Source of the DNA: Symbiodinium natans | Taxonomy: Eukaryota > Sar > Dinophyceae > Suessiales > Symbiodiniaceae | DNA length: 64,000 bases | NCBI GenBank assembly: GCA_905221605.1 | Contig: CAJNDS010000746.1 | Span: 493,961-557,960 of the forward strand | Direction: 5' to 3' | Shown: in pieces, positions 51,641-60,790 of the stretch | Layout: every line of letters starts with the position of its first letter | How positions within the stretch are numbered: position 1 is the first letter of the stretch | Program-made: the position numbers and the translations under genes | The notes under the pieces: generated by a model | Seen by the model: only the letters and a program-made list of their open reading frames with translations | Told to the model about the DNA's origin: nothing | Database searches by the model: none

Positions 51641-51738
51641 TCCCCCCTTACACTAGCAGTCCTTAGTACGGACTGTAGTAGCCCCTTTTATAATCCCCGT
51701 TGAGGACCGTTAGGATACGGAGGAGCATCCCAAGCCAA
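51641..51738. mobile_element. Fold-back element B, diverged copy
   Basis: TTGGGATGTCCCCCCTTACA and ACGGAGGAGCATCCCAA arms around AGTCCTTAGTACGGACT. Confidence 0.75.
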
Positions 51739-52076
51739 AACGAAATAAACGTCAGGCCTCCTAGACCCAAGAGTGCAATAGGAAAAAAATAGGGTACCCG
51801 ATTTAGTTTAAAAGGAGCTTCAGGGTTTAGGGTTTAGGGTTTAGGGTTCCTGCCCCTAAAACAAGAGGAATACGGGCCTACTCCGTGTCCTAGGAAGGGG
51901 GCCATGTTTTGTTTGATGGCGAGCGGCCCGACGTGCTGTACTTTGTGTGTCGTCCCCAGAGCTTTAGGGCAGGTCGCTTTCTTACCTTCTGCCAGTACAC
52001 ACACACACAGAGCCCTAAACCCTAAACCCTTAACCCTTAACCCTAAACCCTAAACCCTAAACTCTAAACCCTAGCC

Positions 52077-52147
52077 ACAAGTCGAACGAAACAATCACAG
52101 ACGCGATCCCACTCAGAAAGTGGACACCCTTCGAACAGCCCAAGGCT
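52077..52147 (-). CDS. Coding island, two open frames
   Basis: GLFEGCPLSEWDRVCDCFVR or CSKGVHFLSGIASVIVSFDL, both ending at the telomeric tract. Confidence 0.5.
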
Positions 52148-52505
52148 TAAACCGTACAAACCCTCCCAACCCTACAAACCTTACAAAACCCCCCACAAAC
52201 CCCCGAACCCGAAACCCCACCCTAGACCCTGAACTGGCCCTGAACACTAAACCCCAGACCCTACAAACGCTACAAACCCTGTGAACCCCAAATGCGGCAG
52301 CTGGCACGGCCCTAAACCCAAACCCTAAACCCTAAACCCTAAACCCTAAACCCTAAACCCTAAACCCTAAACCCTAAACCTCAAGCCATACAGCTTAAGC
52401 CCCTGAACTTTAAGGGTTTAGTCAGGGCTTAGGGCTTAGGTAGGGCTTTAGGGTTTGGGGTTTAGGGTTTAGGGCAACCCTAAACCCCAAACCCCAATCC
52501 CAAAC

Positions 52506-52547
52506 CTGCGGGATGGCCCAGCGGCCCCAGCTGGAAACAATCCTTGG
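52506..52547 (-). CDS. Exon, 14 codons, phase 0
   Basis: GGTATCAACAG, PRIVSSWGRWAIPQ, CAG|GTTTGG. Confidence 0.6.
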
Positions 52548-52904
52548 CTGTTGATACCGGAGGTAGGAGTTCGGGTTAGGGTTTAGGGTTTAGGGTTTAG
52601 GGTTTAGGGTTTAGGGTTTAGGGTTTAGGGTTTAGGGTTTAGGGTTTAGTGTTTAGGGTTTAGGGTTTAGGGTCTAGGGTTTAGGGTTTAGGGATGAGGT
52701 TCATGCCTCAGGGTTAAGTTCTCGGCTTGTGGCCCGGGGTGTTGGGACCTTGGGGCCTAATGAAGGCGGTTGCATCCGTTTAGGGTTTAGGGTTAGGGTT
52801 TAGGGTTTAGGGTTTAGGGTTTAGGGTTTAGGGTTTAGGGTTTAGGGTTTGGGGTTTAGGGTTTAGGGTTTAGGGTTTAGGTTTTCGGGTCTAGGGCTTA
52901 GGGC

Positions 52905-53010
52905 TTAGGTGTCCACGCAAATGTAGCATCTCTCGCTCAGAGGTGGCAACCGGCCCTCCACGAATCTTTGAAGTTTCTGGTCGTGCAGGGCCTACATCAA
53001 CACGATTTGA
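52905..53010 (-). CDS. Exon-like island
   Basis: VDVGPARPETSKIRGGPVAT, SEREMLHLRGHL, running into a telomeric tract. Confidence 0.5.
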
Positions 53011-53153
53011 ATGCGTACAATTCTCAGGGTGAGATTTCGGGCATCTCCTTCGTAATCGTCCCTACATCCCCCGCATCTGTTCTGGCGTTTCGGCCACCTC
53101 TTAAAGAAGAAGAAGAAAAAGAAGAAGAAGAATAAAAAGAAAAAACACACAAA

Positions 53154-53185
<32 letters not shown>

Positions 53186-53208
53186 CATATATATATATAT
53201 ATGTATAC

Positions 53209-53390
53209 TTTTTTGAGAAAATATATCTCTCAAGAATTGTTTCCTGGCACATCTGCCCGAAGAACTCGCACAAGCCCATTTGGAAGTGCACCCTGCACGT
53301 CTTTGTACCGAAATTTCGCAAGCCTCGATGTTTGTCTTCAACTTCTTCCCTAAACCAGAACCTTGCTTGCACAGCCAACACCAATTCTAC
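53209..53390 (-). CDS. Exon, 60 codons, unknown protein
   Basis: CTTCGGGAG, VELVLAVQARFWFREEVEDK, HRGLRNFGTKTCRVHFQMGL, CEFFGQMCQETILERYIFSK, AAA|GTATAC, followed by a TA dinucleotide tract and (GAA)n on the intron side. Very protein-like. It lies between reductase exons but has no reductase motif. Confidence 0.75.
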
Positions 53391-53439
53391 CTCCCGAAGT
53401 AGAGAAGTCCTGCACGCAAGAGTTGCTTCCAGTCGTAGG

Positions 53440-53633
53440 GTCGACTGTATATGGTCAGTTCTCCCAAGTGCGGTTCCTTTTTGGCTCCCTAGATAAGAGT
53501 GGCTGCCTTAGTGAGGGCAACGTATTAACTTCAAGGTATTCAGGGAAGGTAGTACAAGGGCCATATTAGGAGTTATTCAGGGGAACCTTTAGGTGTACAA
53601 CCTTAGGGCCTTAGTCTTAATCCCTTGATTCCC
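53440..53633. mobile_element. Element J, copy 2, abutting the NGV exon
   Basis: Right half shared with 34.2 kb (GTACAACCTTAGGG..TCTTAATCCCTTGATTCC). Its right end lies next to the reductase donor GGCT|GTGGGAATC, so the intron starts at the element edge. Confidence 0.65.
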
Positions 53634-53635
53634 AC

Positions 53636-53693
53636 AGCCGGGTGGCTCCTTGATGGTCGAGAGCCCCTCCACGCCGTTTTGCAAAGGCAAAAC
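53636..53693 (-). CDS. Ketopantoate-reductase-like exon (LQNGV motif)
   Basis: GACCTCAAAG acceptor, VLPLQNGVEGLSTIKEPPG, GGCT|GTGGGA donor. VLPLQNGVE is the most recognisable ApbA/PanE motif, the loop whose Asn binds substrate and cofactor. Codons are G/C-ending and splice dinucleotides canonical. Confidence 0.75.
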
Positions 53694-53794
53694 CTTTGAG
53701 GTCGCGAGCCCAAACCCTAAACCCCTAAACCCCTAAACCCTAAACCGCCGAAACCCTAAACCCTAAACCCTAAACCCCAAAAGCTACAGGTTTC

Positions 53795-53866
53795 TGGGCG
53801 CTTCAGGGCTTCTCCACGAGCCTCTCCAGAGCTTGGGGCGAAAGCCTTCGCATCTTTATAGCCTGC
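53795..53866 (-). CDS. Short helical island
   Basis: MRRLSPQALERLVEKP to TGA, or FRPKLWRGSWRSPEAP in another frame. Confidence 0.35.
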
Positions 53867-54020
53867 TTAGCTGACTTCTGAACCCCTAAACCGTAGCCCC
53901 TAAACCCTAAACCCTAAACCCTAAACCCTAAATCCTAAAGCTTAATTTTAGGCTCCTTAGTGTAGTTTGTACCAAAACCCAAAAGGTTAAAATCCTAAGA
54001 GCCAGCCAGAAGAAAGCCAA
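53865..54020. mobile_element. Element L split by a telomeric tract
   Basis: CTGACTTCTGAACCCCT..TAGGCTCCTTAGTGTAGTT..CCAGCCAGAAGAAAG matches 62635-62745, but here CCCTAAA units interrupt it. Confidence 0.65.
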
Positions 54021-54179
54021 GTACTGTTGCCATCGGCCAACGAAGCACAGCACCGCTTCGTCGTGGGTTTAGGGTTTAGGGTTTAGGGTTTAGGGTTTAG
54101 GGTTTAGTGTTTAAGCTTTAGGGTTTAGAGTGCGTTTTGGCAAGCAGGGCGATGATGACCCGAAACCTTACATCCTAAA

Positions 54180-54366
54180 GAACCCTAAACCCACCTCCCT
54201 TGTGAGCTGGTACCTCTGGCATTGGTAGTGCTTGAAACAAATGCCTGTCCTGCAGGTGCGTTGATGTAGCAAGCATTTGAGCTCAGGCCCACACCCTCCA
54301 AAGAACGCCTTGACCCCTAAAAACCCCATTCCCTGACCCTTAGACAAGCCCCGAAACCTGCAAGCT
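54180..54366 (-). CDS. Cys-rich exon, unknown protein
   Basis: VKAFFGGCGPELKCLLHQRT, CRTGICFKHYQCQRYQLTRE, GAG|GTGGGTTTAGGG donor. Six cysteines in about 40 residues. Confidence 0.55.
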
Positions 54367-54630
54367 AATCCCAACTCCCGAGCCTTGAACCCTAACCCTA
54401 AACCCTAAACACTGAGCCCTAAACCCTAGCCCTAACCCCTAGCCCTAAACCCTAAACCCAAATATCTATTCCGGACTCCGAGCGGCGAGAGTGTTCGGGC
54501 CACACCTCACATGTCCCGCGCTCCGCCCTCCCCAGCACAAGCTACTGAAGAATTTGCTACCTGAAAAAAATAGTATTCGAATATTCTCTTGGGTTTGATA
54601 AAGGTGAAAAAACCAATTCCTGAAAGGCTA

Positions 54631-54783
54631 TAGTGTTTGCCTATGGAACTTTACATGGGCCGGGCTGAGGCCGCTGGCAACCAGATGCTCCAGCGCCATA
54701 CTCCAGACCACTCAGTCACTCAGTTAAATAAAAGAACACAATTCGTAAGAGGCGAGTTTGCCTATCGAACTTTACATGGGCCG
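54631..54783. repeat. 27-bp direct repeat, 126 bp apart
   Basis: TTTGCCTATGGAACTTTACA and TTTGCCTATCGAACTTTACA start the two copies; a + open frame (ELYMGRAEAAGNQMLQRHTP) spans both. Confidence 0.7.
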
Positions 54784-55219
54784 CAGCCCCCCCCCCCCCC
54801 CCCCCCACCCCCAGAAATCCACACGCTGTCACTGTCCTACACCCCCTTACCCCGGGCCACGATCCACAAACCCTGAACCCTCATCCCTCATACCCCCTTC
54901 CTGCCCCCCCTCCTAACCCCAACCTATCTGTTCTTGGTAGGGAATGAGGGAAATGTAGATACCCCTTTCTAGGATTGCATAAGGGTGCCTACTTCACTCA
55001 TCCCTACGAAGAACCAGTAAGCAAACCCATGAAGCCTTGAACCAAGGAAGACGGTCTACTTAGTAAACCCTAAGCCCCATAAAGCTTGTAAACCCCACGA
55101 ACCCTATAAACCCTAGAAGCCCTACAAGCCCCAACCCATAAACCTGAAAAACCCCTAAACCTCCAGAACCCCAAACCCCTCCCCCCCCCCACCCCAAAGC
55201 CCTGAAAAAAACAAAAAAA

Positions 55220-55310
55220 ACTAAAAACCCAAAAACCCAAAAACCCAAAAACCCAAAAACCCAAAAACCCAAAAACCCAAAAACCCAAAAACCCAAAAAC
55301 CCAAACCCAA
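55220..55310. repeat. Octamer array CCCAAAAA
   Basis: About ten perfect units. The Gly/Phe/Trp antisense frames here are artefacts. Confidence 0.9.
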
Positions 55311-55318
55311 AAGAAAAA

Positions 55319-55523
55319 ACCTATGAACCCTATAAACCCCATACATAACCTGAGCCCAGGAATTCGGGCTACAAAATCCCATTAACCCCATAAACCCTAA
55401 CAAAAAAAAAAAAAAAAACTAAAAACCCAAAAACCCCAAACCCCCCCCCCCCCAAAAAAAAAAAAAAAAAACCTATGAACCCTATAAACCCCATACATAA
55501 CCTGAGCCCACGAATTCGGGGCC
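55319..55523. repeat. About 50-bp direct repeat
   Basis: CCTATGAACCCTATAAACCC.. to CGAATTCGGG occurs at about 55319-55370 and 55471-55522, each preceded by A-rich and C-rich runs. Confidence 0.8.
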
Positions 55524-55555
55524 AGCTGCCACGGCTCGCACATTTTCAGGCAGCC
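55512..55555 (-). CDS. Exon, possible reductase segment
   Basis: GGGAAGCCCAG, GCLKMCEPWQLAPNS, TTC|GTGGGC. In the reductase order it would fall just before VLPLQNGV, where the family has a helix and P-x-(T/S), but the phase does not match a direct join. Confidence 0.5.
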
Positions 55556-55706
55556 CTGGGCTTCCCAGGCCTCTTTTCAGGGTTTAGGGTTTAGGGTTTA
55601 GGGTTTAGGGTTTAGGGTTTAGGGCTTAGAGTTATATATATATATATATATAATTCTATATATCTGTGTATTTGTTTTTGTTTTTTTTTGTGTTTTGTTT
55701 CTATTT

Positions 55707-55737
<31 letters not shown>

Positions 55738-56244
55738 GGGTGTAGGTCGGTTATAGTGGCTATGTTTTTTATGTTTGCGGAGGGGGGGGGGAGGGTTGTA
55801 GGTCGGTTATAGTGACTATTATACTGGCTTAGATTGTGTTTTCGTTTCCATGTTTATCCTTTTTTTTGAGGGCGGGGGGGGGGGGGGGGGCTGTAGATCT
55901 GTTGCAGTGGCCTAGGGTAGTTTCGGGTTTAGGGCTTAGGGTGGTTTAGGGTTTCGGGTGGTTTAGGGCTCAGGGTTTAGGTGGGGTGGTGGAGGATTGA
56001 TTTGTCTCAGGGCTTTGTGGTCGTAGAGTTGTAGCTCTTTCTTCGAGAGAAGTCTCTTACCCAGAGAGCGCCAAAACTCAAAGCCGCCAAAACCCGGGGA
56101 CAGGCCCGACAAAGCTTCCCCTTAACTTAAGGGTTCCGGGGTTTAGGGCTTAAGCCCTAACCCCAAAAACACTAAACCCTAACCCTAAACCCTTCGACCA
56201 CACATATCACGGCTACCGTGGCAGTCCATGGTGTTTTTTGGGGC

Positions 56245-56400
56245 AAATGCCCGCGGCGAGTGCTGTTGTGGACAAGAATCATCAACGCTGTCCCCTGCCG
56301 ATGTCAATGATGACTTCGAGGCTTTACGAACTGGTCAGAACTGAGGTTGAAGATTCCGTTCTGGGGTTTCGGGTTCAGGGTCTAATTGGCCTTGTAGCGG
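56245..56400 (+). CDS. Plus coding-like island
   Basis: AVVDKNHQRCPLPMSMMTSR then LYELVRTEVEDSVL to G|GTTTCGGG. A minus alternative is NGIFNLSSDQF with GT-AG sites. Confidence 0.4.
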
Positions 56401-56911
56401 TTCTCCCCATTCCAAACTGCTTTATAAACTCCAGTTATATCCAGTTTAGGCCTTAGGTTTACTTCTCTCTCCTGAACCCTGAACCCTGAACCCTGAACCC
56501 TAAACCCTAGGCTTTTGATCCCATTACCATCCCGGAGAAGCTTAGGGTATAGGGTTTAGGGTTAGCAACCCTCGCCTCACCATACAAATAGCCCAGGTTA
56601 TAAGGCCCTTTAACTACTGAAGTCTAGCCTCGACTTCCCCCCCGGGTTCAACCCTGAACCAACACCCAAGCAACCCGAAACTCCAAACCCCACGCCACCC
56701 AAACAAAGCCCACAGATCAGAAACCCAAAGCCCTTGAACCCTTATCCCTGAACCCTAGGCCCTGAACCCCGAACCCTAAACACTAGTTAGGGTCCTGGGT
56801 TTAGGGTACGAAACCCTAAACCCTAAACCCTAAACCCTAAACCCTAAACCCTAAACCCTAAACCCTAAACCCTAAACCCTAAACCCCAACCAATAACCCT
56901 AAACCCCAAAC

Positions 56912-56992
56912 TTCCCCCATCTTCGTTTCTCCACATCGCGGGGCCTTGCATCCCAGCATGATCACGTCAGCCTCGAAACCTCTGAGTCGGTA
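56912..56992 (-). CDS. Ketopantoate-reductase-like exon (DVIMLGCK)
   Basis: CCCTGCAAG acceptor, YRLRGFEADVIMLGCKAPRC, GETKMGE (27 codons, phase 0), GAA|GTTTGGGG donor. ApbA/PanE have aDxVxLxxKA at this place, the strand ending in the conserved Lys that contacts substrate. Phase matches the end of exon 58650-58774. Confidence 0.7.
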
Positions 56993-57136
56993 CTTGCAGG
57001 GCTTAGGGTTTAGGGTTTAGGGTTTAGGGTTTAGGGTTTGGGTTTTGGGGTTTACGGTTCTGATGGTCCCTTCTGGGGCACGAGTACTCTAGATAGGCGG
57101 GGCCATATCCCTAAATCCTAAACCCTAAACGCTAAA

Positions 57137-57232
57137 CCCTAAACCCTGATGACCGGAGGTGGAAGGCAACGACCATGCAGGTCCTGGAGTAAGACTTCGC
57201 CCTGTGAGGAACGATCCTTCACAAACGAAACC
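57137..57232 (-). CDS. Coding island, frame uncertain
   Basis: TVSFVKDRSSQGEVLLQDLH in one frame, AKSYSRTCMVVAFHLRSSG in another; the acceptor CCTCACAG is internal. Confidence 0.4.
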
Positions 57233-57483
57233 GTAGGGTTCAGGGTTCAGGGCTCAGGGTTCAGGGTTTAGGGTTCAGGGGTTTTAAAATTTTTGGGTCT
57301 AGGCTTCTCTCATTCCCCCCTGAACCCAAAACGAGCACAGAAAACTACCCGTGGATGTCAACGGATCCTGAATCCTAAAACATCCCAAAACCCTACAACC
57401 CTGAAACCCTAAAACCCTAAAACCCTACAACCCTACAACCCTAAAACCCTAAAACCCTAAAACCCTAAACCCTAAACCCTAAA

Positions 57484-57573
57484 CCCTTACATTAAGGTGA
57501 GGCGCGCTCCTCCTTGTCTAAGTTCTGGGAGTCCAGGGTCGGGCCAAGGTCGGCCGCCGGGATCTCGGGAAAC
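57484..57573 (-). CDS. Acidic island with stop
   Basis: AAACCGCCAG, PFPEIPAADLGPTLDSQNLD, KEERASP, TAA. Confidence 0.45.
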
Positions 57574-58252
57574 GGCTCTGGCGGTTTAAGGTTTAGGGTT
57601 TAGGGTTTGGGTTTAGGGTTTAGGGTTTAGGGTTTAGGGTTTAGGGTTTAGGGTTTGGGGTTTGGGGTTTAGGGTTTGGGGTTTAGGGCTTGGGGGGCTT
57701 CGGGGCTTTGGGGGGTTTTGCGGGTTTAGGGGAAGGTTTCTAGAGGGTTTAGGGTTTAGGGTTTTGGGTTTGGGGTTGGGGTGTTGAGGGTTTAGGGGCT
57801 TAGGGTTTCTATAGGGCTGAAGAAATTTGCTTTGGCTTTCCGCGTGTCTTTTGTTAGATGTTTTGCTTTCCTTGGGGTGATTCTTTGGGGTCTGGGGCCT
57901 GGGCTGTGGGTGGGGGCAGGGGGGGGGGGGGCCTTTGGGGGCTTTGAGAGCTTCGGGGTTATCTTGTGAAGCCACACCTGGGTTTAGGGTTTAGGGTTTA
58001 GGGTTTAGGGTTTAGGGTTTAGGGTTTAGGGTTTAGGGTTTAGGGTAGGCCGTTCAGCACATTAAGCTCAAAACGTCCTAAACCCTGGACGCCAAAGCTT
58101 AGAGCCAAAACCCCAACAAAAACACAACCTCGTGCCGCAAACCCGAACGCCGCCAACCCCCCTCCCCCCCCCCCCAAAAAAAATAAAAATAAAAAACACA
58201 AAACAATAAAAATAAACACCCCAAGCATACGTTCTGCATTGCGGGCCTGCTT

Positions 58253-58376
58253 GTAGTACTTTTCACTGTACTTATAACCAGATTGGGGCACTTAAGGGGC
58301 TTGTAAGTGGGTTATAGGTGCAGTTATTCTAATTGGATACTACTTGGTTACTAAGTACCCACAAACCTCCACGTAG
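58253..58376. mobile_element. Fold-back element D, copy 4
   Basis: GTACTTTTCACTGTACTTAT..ACTTGGTTACTAAGTACCC..ACCTCCACGTAG; the left end is eroded. Confidence 0.65.
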
Positions 58377-58406
58377 GGGTTTAGGGTTTACGGTTCATGC
58401 TTGAAG

Positions 58407-58490
58407 CCCCCAAGCCCAAGCCCAAGCCCAAGCGCAAGCCCAAGCCCAAGCCCAAGCCCAAGCCCAAGCCCAAGCCCAAGCCCAAGCCCA
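58407..58490. repeat. Hexamer array CCCAAG
   Basis: About 14 units, one CGCAAG variant, then a poly-C run. Confidence 0.95.
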
Positions 58491-58649
58491 ACCCCCCCCC
58501 CCCCCCCCACATGGAGCAGCCCCCATCTCGGGGTTGAGAGTTTAGGGCTAGGGTTCAGGGTTTAGGATTAGGGTTTAGGGTTCAGGGTTTTAGTTTGTTG
58601 TTCTTTTGTTTGGGCCCGGGCGGGGGGGGGGAAGGGGGGGGATGTCTAC

Positions 58650-58774
58650 CTCCAACAACCAAAAGAAGCTCAGAACGGCCTGGACATCGCCACAAATGCT
58701 GGTGATGCGGACGCCATGCTCTTTCAGCGCCGCCAGCGCCTTGTTTCGAACCTCTGGGATGCTTGGAGAGGTTT
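58650..58774 (-). CDS. Ketopantoate-reductase-like exon 3
   Basis: SPSIPEVRNKALAALKEHGV then RITSICGDVQAVL, donor GAG|GTAGAC (or CAG|GC at 58680). 'Rxxxlxalxx-x-G(V/L)xIxSxxGD' is the family segment after the first Rossmann strands. The acceptor TATAG lies 1-4 bp from the end of element A copy 9. The phase (2 nt, AA) matches the single G left by exon 2. Confidence 0.75.
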
Positions 58775-58778
58775 CTAT

Positions 58779-58889
58779 ACCCAAAGAGCCCAATGTTGCT
58801 TAATTAAGGAATATTCCTTAAATCATATAGGGATCCTTAATATGATTTAAGTTATATTCCTTAATGAAGCTATATTGGGCTCTTTGGGT
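58779..58889. mobile_element. Element A, copy 9, at an intron 3' end
   Basis: Complete copy inside intron 2 of the reductase-like gene; its last bases GGGCTCTTTGGG are followed by TATAG, the splice acceptor of exon 3. Confidence 0.9.
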
Positions 58890-59013
58890 ACCCTAAGCCC
58901 AAGCCCGAAACCCCAAACCCTAAGCCCTAAACCCAGGGGTTTAGGGTGCAAGCGCTATTGTGGGTGGGGGATGTTCCCATCAGGGTTGAGTGCTTAAACC
59001 CTAAGCCCTAAAC

Positions 59014-59077
59014 CCTCAATGCAGCGACGGCAGTACTGCAGCTGGGTGACAATGTAGCTCACCTTCTGCCCAGGAAC
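59014..59077 (-). CDS. Ketopantoate-reductase-like exon 2
   Basis: ACGTTTGCGCCAG acceptor, VPGQKVSYIVTQLQYCRRCI, E plus one base, donor GAGG|GTTTAGGG. Corresponds to 'aGhxVxxix-R', the second Rossmann strand. It joins exon 1 (..ARIAQ|VPGQK..) and exon 3 (..CIE|ETSPS..) in frame. Confidence 0.8.
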
Positions 59078-59415
59078 CTGGCGCAAACGTGGATGCATAC
59101 ATCCATTCAGCCATTAAGAGCAATGTTGGGCTGCACTGCGGTTCAAACATGGCATACAGCCAAATGGCAACAACTTCGCGACATCACCGCAATCATCACC
59201 ACCAGGATTTCGTGATACGATACGGAAGCTCGTAGAACCATTGTTTACCTTTTCTCCGGTCAGATGGGATGAATTCAGGGTTCAGTTATAGAACGCGCAT
59301 GATTACCCCCCTCTCCCCCACCCACCCCCCCCCCCCCCAAGAATCCAACCGGATGCTCTAAACATCAGAGAAAAGTGCTTCCCGTATCACGGTCGTGTAC
59401 GAACCGCGCGGCAAC

Positions 59416-59598
59416 TCTACTTGGAGGTTCATGGTACTTATTAACCAATTATAACTGCACTTACAACTGTACTGATAACCACATTAGGGCACTGAAGGGG
59501 AAGTTATAATTGGTTACCCTAGACCCTTAACCCTAAACCCTAAACCCTAAACCCAAACCCTAAACCCTAAACCCTAAACCCTAAACCTCCAAGTAACT
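59416..59598. mobile_element. Element D, copy 5, with telomeric tract before right end
   Basis: The left arm CTACTTGGAGGTTCATGG is intact. Before the right end CCTCCAAGTA about 60 bp of CCCTAAA units are inserted, absent from copies at 35.7 and 41.7 kb. It lies in intron 1 of the reductase-like gene. Confidence 0.85.
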
Positions 59599-59611
59599 AC
59601 GGTCCCCACAC

Positions 59612-59674
59612 CTGCGCGATCCGTGCCCCGAAGTACCCGCCGACGCCGCCGCAGCCGAAAATCAGCCTCGGCAA
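59612..59674 (-). CDS. Ketopantoate-reductase-like exon 1 (Rossmann motif)
   Basis: GTCCTTCTTCGAG acceptor, LPRLIFGCGGVGGYFGARIA, Q (21 codons, phase 0), donor CAG|GTGTGG. GCGGVGGYFGA is the GxGxxG nucleotide-binding loop in its ApbA/PanE form ('GaGaxGgyfgaxLa'). This is near the N-terminus of the enzyme, so the start codon exon should lie at higher coordinates. Enzyme role, if functional: NADPH-dependent 2-oxo-acid reduction in the pantothenate/CoA pathway or a relative. Confidence 0.8.
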
Positions 59675-59954
59675 CTCGAAGAAGGACTTAGGGGTTTAGG
59701 GTTTAGGGTTTGGGGTTTAGGGTTTGGGGTTTAGGGTTTCGGGTTTGGGGTTTAGGGTTTAGGGCTTAGGGTTTGGGGTTTAGGGTTTAGGGTTTGGGGT
59801 TTAAGGCTTGGGGTTTAGGGTTTTGGACTTTGCGGTTTAGGATTCAGGGTACCCCACACCTCCAAGAGCTTTAACTTTCGGGATCCAAGTGCTTAAACTT
59901 TGGGCTCTTATAGAGACCCTCTATGGGTGTTGTTCTAAAGGTCGTTGACCTGGA

Positions 59955-60030
59955 GGGACCATAGGATTTCATTGTATACATATATATATATATATTTATT
60001 TATTTATGTATTGTTTATTTATATATCATG
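59955..60030. repeat. TATATA / TTTATTTA simple repeat
   Basis: AT dinucleotide tract passing into TTTA units. Similar TA tracts lie near 15260-15305, 45246-45268, 53150-53205, 55633-55652 and 63121-63200. Confidence 0.9.
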
Positions 60031-60142
60031 AGACTCCGGTTTCTTTGGGGACAGGTATTCTGAACAGCTACCAAAATAACAGGTCCTTGCTGGTTTAGGC
60101 GTTTGAGGGTCTAGGGCTGAAGGGCTTAGGGATGAGGGCATA

Positions 60143-60281
60143 AATACCTTAAATCATAGTAAGGATCCCTATATGATTGAAGGTCTATTCCCTTCATTAA
60201 GGCATCTTCCTTCATTAAGGTATGTTCCTTCACTAAGGTATAGGTATATTCCCTTCATTAAAGGGGTTTGGGCTCTTTCGG
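60143..60281. mobile_element. Element A, copy 10, rearranged
   Basis: One arm replaced by four diverged copies of TTCCTTCATTAAGGTAT; the end GGCTCTTTCGG is kept. Confidence 0.75.
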
Positions 60282-60287
60282 AACACC

Positions 60288-60380
60288 GAGCCGAGATGCC
60301 ACTTCAGCGGCGGCAACTCCGAGGCGTTGGCGTAACCGCTCGACATGATGAACAAAACAGCGCCCACGGCTCGTGCCCAA
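60288..60380 (-). CDS. Exon, hydrophobic start, unknown
   Basis: GGGCACGAG, VGAVLFIMSSGYANASELPP, LKWHLGS, TCG|GTGTTC just before element A copy 10. It could encode a membrane or signal segment. A + frame (GVGVTARHDEQNSAHG..) also exists. Confidence 0.55.
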
Positions 60381-60650
60381 ACAGCTCGTGCTCAAACAGC
60401 TCCCACGGGAGGGTTTAGGGTGTAGGGGTTTGGGGGGTTAGGGTTTAGGAGTCTGGGACTTGGGGTTGCGGTTTAGGGCTTAGGGGCCTCACTTTTCCTT
60501 GTTGCCGCTCGCCCAGGGCTTAGGGCTTAGCGCAGTTTTTAGTGTTTGCACACTCGGTCTGTGGAGGCTTTATCCTGAACAAGGGGGCCTACATTGTAGG
60601 TCTTAACGTCCCTGCGACTGCAGGGTTTTGAGGTTTAGGGTTTGCACCCA

Positions 60651-60790
60651 ACAGCACTTGAACAGTGCGCGGGGGCCTTTGCACCAGAAGTGCTCTGCCA
60701 CTAAGCGGGTAGGACTTTGATTGATTGACCTTAGCGTACCAATACTAGCAACACCAATAAAAACTTGCTGCGTGCGCGTCGGATATAACA
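60651..60790 (-). CDS. Exon, about 46 codons, unknown
   Basis: CATTTGCAG, TLLYPTRTQQVFIGVASIGT, LRSINQSPTRLVAEHFWCKG, PRALFKCCW, TGG|GTGCAA. Strong coding island upstream of the reductase exons. Confidence 0.7.

Noticed and set aside
53363-53569. Plus frame PTPILPPEVEKSC.. over 53.4 kb
   Set aside because: Half of it lies in dispersed element J, and the minus exon on the left has better splice sites.
55060-55403. Gly/Phe/Trp-rich frames
   Set aside because: Translation of the CCCAAAAA array.
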